Origin: Rhytidiadelphus loreus
Lineage: Eukaryota; Streptophyta; Bryopsida; Hypnales; Hylocomiaceae
Length of the DNA stretch: 64,000 nt
Assembly: GCA_947034895.1 (NCBI GenBank)
Contig: OX344763.1
Coordinates: 78,015,093-78,079,092 of the forward strand
Reading direction: 5' to 3'
The notes below the pieces were generated by a model. The model made no database searches and was not told where the DNA came from. It was given only the letters and a program-made list of their open reading frames with translations. This document shows positions 34,310-44,543 of this stretch, piece after piece. The translations under genes were made by a program, and so were the position numbers. The number at the start of each line of letters is the position of its first letter. Position 1 is the first letter of the stretch.

Positions 34310-34919
34310 AGGTCGTGTCGACCTAATTGAACATGAAGAGGAGCCTCATCGTGGTGATCATGTTTTAAACAGAGTGAAGGAACTTTATTACTAACATTGA
34401 GATTCAGGTCGACTCGACCTGAATGACGATCTTGTATTTAGTGATGTCAGTATCTATACCAATATAAATTCATAACCCTATAAATTTCAGGTCGAGTCAA
34501 CCTGAAAGATAGATTAGTGAATGTTATGTTTATTTAAATCTCACAATGAAATTGTTCCAAATTCGAAACAATCTAATACCAAAATTATAAGAAATTGATA
34601 AATAATTCATGAATTATTTTTTATTCAGAATTTTTAGGTTGATTCGACCTAAATGAAATTATGGTACTGAATTCAGAATTAGAATTAACTTGAGGTGCAA
34701 ATGTAGACAATACATGTAATGACCTTTGCAACTATTTGAACTTATCCTTTTTTTATTTTACAAAACATTCAGTGGTCCTGGGACTTAATTACATGTGGAC
34801 ATTAGGTCGACTCGACCTAAAAAAATCTTCGTGCATATGAATTAGTATTAGGTTCGTAGTTATTTAAATCATTTTCTATGCAATAATCTATGTATTTATT
34901 GTTCAGGTCGATTCGACCT
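34310..34919. promoter_or_regulatory. Cluster B of GT-type palindromes, 5' of the DUF7869-like gene
   Basis: Six sites: 34310-34324 (AGGTCG-TGT-CGACCT), 34406-34420 (centre ACT), 34489-34503 (AGT, one CG to CA), 34636-34650 (ATT, one CG to TG), 34804-34818 (ACT) and 34905-34919 (ATT). Spacing is 83-168 bp and the last ends 89 bp before the candidate ATG at 35009. The consensus is the same as in cluster A and in introns of the divergent gene. Confidence 0.75.
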
Positions 34920-35008
34920 AATAATTTCAATAACTGCTTATTGTTTAAACAAGCACATTCGGGGATTTGTCTTCTAACTATACATCACATTGTTTATGTG
35001 TAGATACT

Positions 35009-37849
35009 ATGGGCTCCATGATTGATCCTTTCAACAATATACTCTGGTTTGACGATGATGGGGATAGCGGACATGATATAATTGTTGACATTCCTGAGTG
35101 TGAGGGAATTCCTCGACATTTGTGGAATACAAGTGTTGTTATTCTCTATAATGAGGAAGGTACTCTTATTGGTGATGGTGTATGTCACAGTGTGAATTTT
35201 GAGCTCGTGCTCGATGCCGACGGTCCTCTCGGCGATACTCATGTAGCAGTGCACATTTCCAAGACTCATTCTAAAGTAGATATCCCCCAGGAGAGGGTAC
35301 GTGAGTTGGTAGCATGGCCTATTCGCCTAGTCCATTGCTGTGGAGCAAGTCTGCATGACCATGATGCCAGGGATAATCACAATCGATTACTATCAAGTCG
35401 TATGAACCCACCTTCCTTGAAGTCCAACCAATCATATACAAGTAGCATTCGAAATCCGCCTCGCGAGACTTGCATCAAAATGAAGGACCTTCTCAGTCAA
35501 GAATCCATCAATTTGGTGTCTAGTAAATTGTGCTGCAGTAGAAATTGTGTGCAGCCTTTTCTAAGAGAAAAAATCCGAGCTTTCCGGCAGCGCATGTACC
35601 AAAACACATCGTTCAAGCATAGAGCTTTTATGAAAACTGAAGTGCATAGACAAGTGCATCAAAACTCGTGAGGTAGAAGGGTGGTTACAATTGATGAGAT
35701 AGATGTTTGCATGAGAGCTTGGATGCATATTGCCGGGGTCCTTGAGTCTACTTTTTATCGCTATCAAAAATATGCTTTGAAGGATGGTCGTGAAGCCAGG
35801 GAGCATGGTAATTTGGAATTGATGAAGCCAAGAAAGCACACAGAACAAGCTGCTGTTACTCTGAAATGTATCTTAGAAAGAGAAGCGGATCACATGCCAC
35901 ATCGTACCCGAACTTTGAAGTCCGGGGACAAGGTCGTCTCCAAAATCTTACCAACTACTTTTCAATGGAAAGGTCAAATGGCAAAAATCAACGAGACCAA
36001 TGTTGCATTTGGGCTGAAGGAAGTGTCCACATCTAACTTGAGCAAAATCAGGTCTACTCGGTTCTCTGAGTACGATGTGAAGCAACCTGGAGATAATTTT
36101 GCTCGTTGTGGTACTTGTGACAAGTTGCAAGAGCTCATGAAGAGCGCTCTTGCGGGCTCTGAAACCGCTATGTTATGGTCTCGGAGGTTGGACAAACACC
36201 TAGCCATTGCTCGGGCTCATAGAGAGATCTATTATGCGAATCCATATTGGTCGCACAATTCTCCCCATGAATGTCTTACAATCATGCATGACAAAATGGA
36301 TCATGCAAAAACGGCTTCGCCTGTCTTCTCTCACAAAAGTAAGGAACTCGATGGCCTTATGAAGTTGCCCGTGTCAGTCACTGGTATGATTGCGCATGGT
36401 CACGCTGATGTCCGGTATGCACATTATGGCTTGGATCTCTTTCCCCATGATTCAAACTACACCATTGGTTCAATGGCAAAGTTGTTGCGAGACCTTGAAC
36501 AACCACCAAAGTCTTCTTCTAGACAGTTGTTTGTCAATGCAGGCTCGTCACCATTGTTTGAAGCAGTGTTGAAGGGCAAAGAGATGTGTCAAGCGTCGCT
36601 TCCTAAACCACCGATAACCTTAGAGCCTGCAACGCCGTTGCCACCTATTCTTAATGTGCAAATGGATAATACCACGGGGGACAACAAAAACAGATATGTG
36701 TTTTGTTTTTGGTCTCTACTTGTTGCGAACAAGATCTTTCGTGAAGTATATGTGAACTTCATGATCGTTGGTCATACGCACGACGATATTGGTGCATTGT
36801 TTGGGAGATGGAGCATGCTATTGAAGAAGGAGAGTTTCCCAACAGTTCTTGCGTTTATGAAGTCTTTCATGGATGTGAAATCCATTCCTACTATTCCTCA
36901 CCTAATTGAAGAGGTGCCCAATTTCAAGGGCTTCATTGCAAGTTCATTTCTTGACGGTGGCAACATCCTCGTAGGACATACGAGACCACAACAAGTCAAA
37001 TTCTATTTAGATTCACATGGAACTCCGGTCATAAAGTACAAGCTACTGTGCACTGACGTGGACTGGTTGGGGGAAGATGGAAGAGGCATTAAGTTGTGGA
37101 AAGAAGACGCTGAAGGGCTTAGTTTGTGGCCGCGTGGAGTACCTTCGGCAGTTCAACAAAGAGCCATGAGAGGCGCACAAGACATTATGAAAGGTATATT
37201 TGGATTTGAGAAGTATTGGGAAAACATGTGCAATGCGGACGTGACTGGGGAGTACCGAAGGCGCTATGAACATTTAGTGCACTACTGGCATGATGTGAGG
37301 GTGGCAATGCAAAACCCTGGACTGAGCACTACTGTTCTGCGAGATGGTTTTTGGCCGATAACGCGTGTTCAAGCGACTCTAGTGGATCAGTTAGGCAAAG
37401 ATGGGGAGGATCGTGAAGAGTTTGCTGAGGATGATGCCTATGTTGGGCCTTTGTCCGGTCGCCCACAACCATCCTTCAGGGTGGGATGTGATCTCTTCAA
37501 TGGCTATTTCGTTGCAGTTCGACCTGCAGATGGTGACAGTCGACCAGTTTGGATTGCAAGGGCATTGTCTGATCCAAACTGTAATGCAGAGAAACCGAAT
37601 TGTGTATTCATTCAATACTTCCGTCCAACATCTCAAAATCAAGATGTTCAAGACTACTACACTGGGTGGGATAGCGAAAGAGGTTTGCGTTGGAAGGTCG
37701 ATGAAAATGAGCCGCCAGTTTGGGAGCATACAAACGCTCTGATGACAACATGGAGGTCACAAATCAAAAAAGATGTCGTGCGGTGGATGATCAAGATCCC
37801 GGCTGTTCAAATTGAAGTAATCAACCAGAGTCTTGCATCATACACTTGA
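35009..37849 (+). pseudogene. DUF7869-like, probable transposase-related protein with one in-frame TGA
   Basis: One plus-strand frame from ATG 35009 (just after a likely acceptor, ATGTGTAG) to TGA 37847-37849 spans 946 codons and is broken only by TGA at 35669-35671 (codon 221). Before it there is a Cys cluster (SSKLCCSRNCVQPF) and after it VVTIDEIDVCMRAWMHI..STFYRYQKYAL. Then come ARCGTCDKLQ, a short Asp/His-rich motif (IMHDKMDHAKT), QMDNTTGDNKNRYVFCFW at codon about 551 and FMIVGHTHDDIGALFGRW at about 585. The N-terminal zinc-type cluster and the MHDKMDH, MDN..GDNKN and GHTHDD blocks match what I know of plant and algal DUF7869 proteins. Those are repeated, transposon-associated and probably RNase-H-fold. 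The rest of the frame has no further stop or frameshift, so decay is recent or the TGA is tolerated. Alternatively the TGA lies in an unrecognised intron. Confidence 0.75.
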
Positions 37850-38685
37850 TATCTAATGATAAGTGTGCATGCATGTTGGATGTTTCCTAATTATATTATA
37901 GTACATTGTCATGTTTTGTAGAATTGATGGAATTCTAATATAGAAAAATATGTGGAATTTCTTTAGGGCGATAGAATTTATATTATGAATGTTTGCTAAT
38001 GCATAAATCTTTCAAATTGTATGTTTTTTATTTAGAAAAAATAATGCATTTACATCTAGTATTCATATCTTTTGTAATATATTATGGTACTTTGTTTTCT
38101 CTATTTCTCATTCGATTCATTTTTTTATTTCACATTGTGTATATTTCATTTGGAATTGTACTTTGAATAATAACCAAAAAAGTAGTGGGTATACCCACTT
38201 TTTTATTTGTTAACATGTTAAGCACTTGTCACATTTAGGATAGGGGGCCGGTTGGAGGTTACAACTTTTCTGCTTGTAAAGCTCACTTAGCACCACCAAG
38301 TCATGTACTTTTGTCATGCGCTCATACGAATTCAATGAGAATCGAACCCGGACCGCTTGGATGAGAAAAACGATCTTTTACAACCAACCGCAGATGTCAT
38401 GACTTGGTGTTCAGGATAGGAAATGATCTTCACTTATATGAATCAAAAATTGCTATTACAAAGAATGAAATGTATTGCAAGACTCTACAAGTAAAAAAAC
38501 TCTCATTTTAATGGAAATTGCTCTAATGACATGAATGAGTTCAGTGTATATCAACCTAAATTGTCTAAATCCAACATTCAATTTTTAGCATCTAAATAGA
38601 TATATTATTTTGAGAGGGTCCCAAACTCCCAAATTAATGAATATTGTGTTTGAGCATATGAATGTGTTTCTCTTTTTTTTCCTCA
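37850..38685. other. Non-coding, with a small inverted-repeat element at 38292-38409
   Basis: CACCAAGTCATG (38292-38303) and CATGACTTGGTG (38398-38409) are perfect inverted copies about 95 bp apart. Between them on the minus strand is GGTTCGATTCTC preceded by GGTCCG, which matches a tRNA B box. This could be a tRNA-derived SINE relic or a MITE. A TGGGTATACCCA palindrome occurs at about 38197-38208. Confidence 0.4.
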
Positions 38686-39108
38686 GTATTATCCTCGTGG
38701 ACAAGATGCAAAAGCTCAATTTGAATTCTTAAAAAACTATCAGTTTAAGCTAGACTCTTTAAAAGGAGTTCAATCAGCAGACATGCTTGCTAAAAAAGTT
38801 GTTCTTTTGGACGCCGCTATTTCTACTACTGTGACAAGCACCAAAGCTTTGTGACAGGTTTTAAAAGTGCACCCAACCAATTTGAGGGTGGCTATAACTT
38901 GTCGAAGTACTGTACATCTTCTTGATAAACCTTTTGCACTTACAAGATGAAAAAAGAGGCCAGGGCTGCCTAATGAAAAGAAGGACCTTGTGACAAAGTG
39001 GTGGACAGAGGAGACCCGCGTTAGCCCCAACACAATGGAATTTATACAAAAATGGAAGAGTGTGAATACGTATGACAAACATTGCACCCACTATTTACTA
39101 GAAAGTCA
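38686..39108 (+). pseudogene. Relic exon paralogous to the DDE-like gene at 59-62 kb
   Basis: After an acceptor (TTTTTTTTCCTCAG) one exon-length frame reads YYPRGQDAKAQFEFLKNYQ, VQSADMLAKKVVLLDA, DLVTKWWTEETRVSPN and NTYDKHCTHYLLESQ. It ends at a donor (CAG then GTACAA). All of this aligns with the minus-strand exon at about 61963-61535, including both splice junctions. TGA codons at about 38852 and 38948 replace Ser and Arg positions of the other copy. The flanking exons are not recognisable, so this is an isolated decayed fragment. Confidence 0.75.
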
Positions 39109-40101
39109 GGTACAACTCAATTGTGGATAGCAATGGTTTGAATATGTACTATATAGTTTTGAGATGTACTAATTAGTGTACATTAGAGTGATCGCACACT
39201 ACGGTCGCCCCTGGCCCGATGTACAACCAACAACAAACATTACAACGTGTACAACTTTTGGTATGCCGGGTATTTGGTGGCTATTCGGGTGGGCATCCAT
39301 AGCTACCAACGCTTCGGTGGATCACCTAGTGTTCGTATTTTGTACAATATGTACCTGAAAGTATGTATTTGTAATTTTACACAATATGCACCTTCTTTAT
39401 ATAGTTAGTGTTATGATAAGTACTTACTCGCCTTTGTGACTACTGAACTCTAAAGCTCACATCGGCAAAGTTTAATTTGAATTATCATCATCCCACACAT
39501 TAGTGTGAGTTGAGGTTTTAGAGTGGTATACTACATTTTCCTTCATGGAATAATCATTAGAATGATTGGTGGTTTAGGGTCCTTGCGCATCATCCTCAAT
39601 TAAAGGAGTAATACAAATTAATGGCCATCTCCCCCAAAGAGGAGAAGTCTCTTTTTGCATTTTTGGGCCAATGCATGCTTTCGGCAAGGTACGTTGTAGA
39701 GCCACTGCCATGGCAACGAGCGAAGTGACTGGGCCTGTCTAGACATTGTTGAGGAAGCCATGTAGCCGGGAGTTCTTCCAGATGTACCTGAAGAAGTCGT
39801 CCATGCAGAATTTGGTAAGCATTTCGGGTCTTAGTGTGTTTACTTGTGCAGCCAATCATCTTATAGTTGATCAATATGTGAACAATCTATGTAGTTTCAT
39901 TCACAGTGAAATTAGTATTCGGTTCCCGTCTTGTCCATTTCGTTGGGTTTTTCCTTGTTTGCTTTATGTTATGATAATTTGTGAGAGTTCATGTAGATTT
40001 GTGCGGTGATTGCCGGGTCTACTCCAGTCTTGAACGTGATGTTTTATTGTATGTAATATATATGTGCTTATATTGTTGGACATGTTGCTGTGTGATTGCC
40101 T

Positions 40102-40400
40102 CAGCAAATCCCTACATGGTTCTTCCGCAAATTTCGTATTGACTTCCAACAAGATTTCATGGGACTTGTCCAGTTTCATTACGTCGGGAAACAATACGCA
40201 TTGTGGGTCCATGTCAATATCTATTACACCAAGAAGAAAAGGACACTATCAGCTAAGTTTGACAAATGATGGAAAAGTTTATGTTTGGTCCATAGCATTC
40301 AAGTTGGCGATCGGGTCATGATTCAACGCTTAGGGGAGTGAGGTTTTGAAATTAGTGTTCTAAAAGGTCCAACGTGCAAGTTTGATAAGGGTGGTGATAC
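40102..40400 (+). pseudogene. Decayed B3-domain-like frame
   Basis: In one frame the sequence reads PTWFFRKFRIDFQQDF, YALWVHVNIYYTKKKR, LSAKFDK-stop-WKSLCLVHSIQVGDRVMIQRLGE-stop-GFEISVLKG. The order W.V, (G)WKS, HSIQVGDRVMI and FEISVL is that of the plant B3 DNA-binding domain. TGA codons lie at 40267-40269 and 40339-40341. The DNA 3' of it resembles the DNA 3' of the other B3-like relic (12.5-13.1 kb). The assignment rests on motif order alone. Confidence 0.45.
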
Positions 40401-41369
40401 CAACTGACCTCCATTGTACTTGGAGAAAATTGGAAAATTCCTCTACCTTAGCATAGAAGCCACGGTTTGGAAGTTGTGCATCTAGAACTATACTTTTTGT
40501 AAGTACTAAGAGATACTTTTTATAAAATTTTGTACCTTTTGTACAATTTTGTACTCTATTATTATTGTCCATTTGGTATATCTGCCGTTGCATCTCTTGA
40601 GATGGCTACTCATGTGTATTAGAAGGATTTCCAAAGTAAATTTTATTCGGTTCTTAGTCTAGTTTTTATGTTCAAGGAAGTCAAATTGACATCACAACGG
40701 AGCAACCATTGCCTGCATCGTGCGGATTTTTGGTAGATCGGTGGGCTTTTCACTTGCCAAATTTTTTTGTTTGAACCCGAGGTACAATCTTCACGCGCGG
40801 CATTTTAAAAGAATTGAAAAAAATTTGGTGTGTCACTCGCGTACCGGTACTCGATTTAACAACTGAGAGGATCCAATGACGGTGACGATTTAAATTTACA
40901 GTTTTATTCTTGGAATCCTGCCTTTTCCCTTCTTTTGGTGAGTGCAGGCTGGAATGGTTTGACAATGGCGCCATTCACTTAATGTACACTCTGAGATTTT
41001 TGCAACGTTTTCTTGCTTTATGTACCAATCTATACACTCCATACCATCTTATACATGGGAAAACTTTGACAACTACTTATATAGTTTCACAGTTAGACGC
41101 TTTTTGAGGCCATGAATTTGAAGTGTCTACAATATTTGCATCTTGTAAACATAAAAAATGATTGTAGACTTGCATTTGCATCATATTCGCAAATATTGGT
41201 TTCTATGTTAAAAAATAAAACTCTGGAAACCAGTGTTCTTTGTTTGGAGACTTCCATTGCCACTCTCGAGTCGTACCTGAGTGTATACTTTGTATGCAAC
41301 AACCCATAACCTTCCGCCATTGTCTTGTCTAAAGACAGATTCACCATAAATCTACATCGAATTCCGCAC

Positions 41370-43370
41370 TATCCAAAAATAATAGGACCTTTATTCATAG
41401 TCAAGCATCCAAAGTTTGGCATCCCATGCGCCCCGAAACACGTTACCTAGCTGTACCAAAATATTATCTCCTACGTTTGTTTTCTGTTCACGATTCTCTT
41501 ATTGTAAAGTAGCATGTACCCCAAAAAACCCTAAGAAGCCTTACACATTTTATTTTGTCTCAGTGTTGTTTTCAAGATGATATGTGCCTATGAAATGAGA
41601 CATGTTTGTTTCAAACAATGTTTTGTTGATTTTCTCTCTTTGTATTTTTCTCTCTATTTTTTTCTCTCTCTACATATTTTCATTTGATTGGTTCAAGGCT
41701 TAAGCCTTGTAAGAATAAACATATATGTTTTGCATTTATTGTACATAGTTCAAAATTCAATTCTTAGCTTCTTTTAATGTTTGAAGATTTTAATTGTAGA
41801 AATAAGAACAAACTCTCCTTATTGATTTTTCTCTTTCATAATATCAGAAAAATATCAATTTATAAAAGTAAAAATTCCTTTTGAAGGCTTCAATAGTATG
41901 ATTATCCGCTTATCTTATTATCAATTTTTGTATATTAATAAAAGTGAAGTATTTTCTTTCATGAGAATAGGAATACCCATTTTTCTTTGTTCATAAGGTT
42001 TAGTTTGTCTTTATAAAAGTCAGAAGCACCTACTTCTTTCATTGAAGGTTTAAGAATAAAAACAAAACAAAATAATCTTTTTTCCTATCATTCATGGTTA
42101 AGTATTTTTTTGTTAAGAGCATCTTTTTTTTTCATTATAATGGTTGAGTATTTAAAAAAATAAAACAAAAATACCCATTCTTGCATTACTATTGTTCATT
42201 CGTATTTTTCTTACAAAAGTATTTGCAAAATACGTTCATATGCATCCTTACTATAGTTCAGTAGTTGTTTTGAACATAAGAATACCGATTTATTCATTAC
42301 TATATGGTTGAATATTTATCTTAGAAGAATAAAAATGCTCATTTTAAAAATTTCAATGTTTGATAATTTCCTTACAGGAATAAAAATATCCATTCATGCA
42401 TTCTTATTATGGTTGAATATTTCTATCAAGTAAGAATGCTAATTTTTTCCATTACTATGGTTGAATGTTTCTCTTATAAGAATAAAATTATCCATGTATG
42501 ACCACTTTTTTATATTTGAATATTTTTTTATGAGGACATCCATTTATTTAATTGCTTTAGTTGAATATTTCTTTTACAAGATTAGATATACTCATTTTCT
42601 TTTCATTACAATGGTTGAATATTTCCTTATAAGAATAAAAAATATCCATGTACATATATGCATCCTTCTTCAATGGTTGAATATTGATTTTGTAAGAATA
42701 TCAATTTTATTCATTACTATATGATCAGTAAACATTTTTTTTATAAGAATAGAAACATCCATTTCTTTACATTACCATGGTTTTGTTTATTTTTGGACAT
42801 GAATAATAATACCCAACGTAGGCATCCTTATTATGGTTGAATATTTCTTTCAAAAGTTCTAACACCTATTTCTTTTTCATTACTATGGTTGAATATTTTT
42901 TTTACAAGAATAATATTACCCATTTTTTTTGGTTTAAATGGTTGTACATTTTCTTACACAAATAAAATTAGCCATTGTTTTTTCATAGTGCAATTTTAAT
43001 TTTCTTTAATGAGACCTACAACACCTTTTTTTTCCATTAGTACGGTGAATATATCTTCTACAAAATATAGAAATAGCTACTTCGATCTAGGTTTAAAGAA
43101 TGTTTCTTTTACAAGATTAAGAACATTCATTTTTGTTACATTAGTATGATTCAATGCTATATTGTTAAGAATAAGGACACAATTGACCAATTTTTTAAAT
43201 GAGGAACCAATTGAAAACCATGAATTCATTTTTCATAAAACTTCCAATACATCATTTGGTAAAAATTCGATAAGATCAAATGCATGTTATTTATAATAAT
43301 TCCTTGCCTTCATTGGTAGTCATGAATATAACCGGTTTAGGTGGGCAAGCAGTCATGTCAACTTATGCGG
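41370..43370. repeat. Degenerate tandem array of an AT-rich unit near 60-70 bp
   Basis: From about 41990 to 43160 a unit of the form CTATGGTTGAATATTTCTT + TACAAGAATAAAAATA + CCCATTTTTTTCATTA repeats roughly 18-20 times with much drift. No coding frame is supported, and the flanks are simple AT-rich sequence. Confidence 0.65.
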
Positions 43371-43903
43371 TGACTGGTGGTACCCAGTTGGAGTTCCGGC
43401 GATTTCGAGTCTTTCTCGTCTGCTGACTCCAGTTTCACAGAGGCTTGCAACTCGGGAGGCCCCAGCTGTTTGTATGTTCAGTTTAGCGTTGTTGTGTTTA
43501 GGATTTTAGTAGAATTGTTCTCAATCTCTGATTTCAAGTTTGGGGTTATCTTGAGGATATCAATTCCATTTGTCGAAATGCGTTTGATTCTGAAGCCTTC
43601 GACCAACTTTGATGGTTGGCAAATTCTGGATCTTGGGCTAGCGGTTTGAAGGGAAATTCAGTTTGGCAAGGAGGACTAGGAGGGTAAAGAGGGCACGAAG
43701 TATTGTCGTGAGATATGTACAACGGATTGGGAAGGAAGAAGCTGAACTCTGTCAAGGCTTCTCCTCCTAGTAAAGCCATTGAACTGAGTATGTACTATGC
43801 GTAAGAGTTTTTGTTTGCTCTTGATGTTTTGAAAGGTCTACTACTCAGTTTCAACGGATTACAGTGCACCCATATTTGTCCATTACCTCTTATTTCATTC
43901 TTG

Positions 43904-44429
43904 AAGTAGGTGGTTTCTTACATTACTTTACTCTTTTTCTTCTTGAAGAGAGTAATCTGCGCGCTTAGATTTCAGATGTTCACGACATTGTTTCTGACAC
44001 AGCCTTTATGACCGAATCGGTTTAGGGTATACAGTTTCAAGGTGTGGAAGACAGGCAATGAGCAAACCCTACTTCGAGTTGTACTATGCGTACAATATTG
44101 ATGCGTTGTACTGAAATATGTTTTGTCTAGACTCCTTACGTACAAATTCTGTACCATACGTAGTGTTTTAGGAGGTGTAGGGTTTAGGAGTTGTTATTGC
44201 TAGAAAATGCTAAATGTTGTGGAGCTCGATCTTAGTAGAATCATTCTTCATTAAGTTGGTGGGTCTTCTACATTGTTTTATTATTTTTCCTCTTCAAAAG
44301 AATAACCTGCGTTTAAGGTTTAGGGTTCGATGACATTGTTCTCAATCACGTTTGTATGCTTTGATCGAATTAGTGAAGTCAAATTGAGGGTGTCAAAGAA
44401 CGAACCCCACTTCCCAGTTGTACTATGCA
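43904..44429 (+). repeat. Diverged tandem duplication, period about 345 bp
   Basis: 43904-44091 and 44254-44429 share TTCTTACATT, AAGAGAGTAA.CTGCG, GACATTGTT.CT and AGTTGTACTATGC in the same order. The second copy ends just upstream of the coiled-coil/RING frame at 44544. Confidence 0.55.
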
Positions 44430-44543
44430 AACATGAATGTGTGTGGTCAGTCCCACCTCTATGTCTGGCAGTCCATCTAATTTCTTTCAAAACGAGGGGG
44501 TTTAGGGTTTTAATTTTGTTGTTTTCTGTAGCTAAGGCAAGAA

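Noticed and set aside
37517..37550. TTCGACCTGCA...AGTCGACCAG inside the DUF7869-like frame.
   Set aside because: Half-sites in coding sequence with the wrong spacing, explained by the codons for VRPADGDSRP.
38330..38370. Possible tRNA gene on the minus strand (GGTTCGATTC core).
   Set aside because: No cloverleaf, acceptor stem or convincing A box could be built round it; recorded as a SINE/MITE-like element instead.
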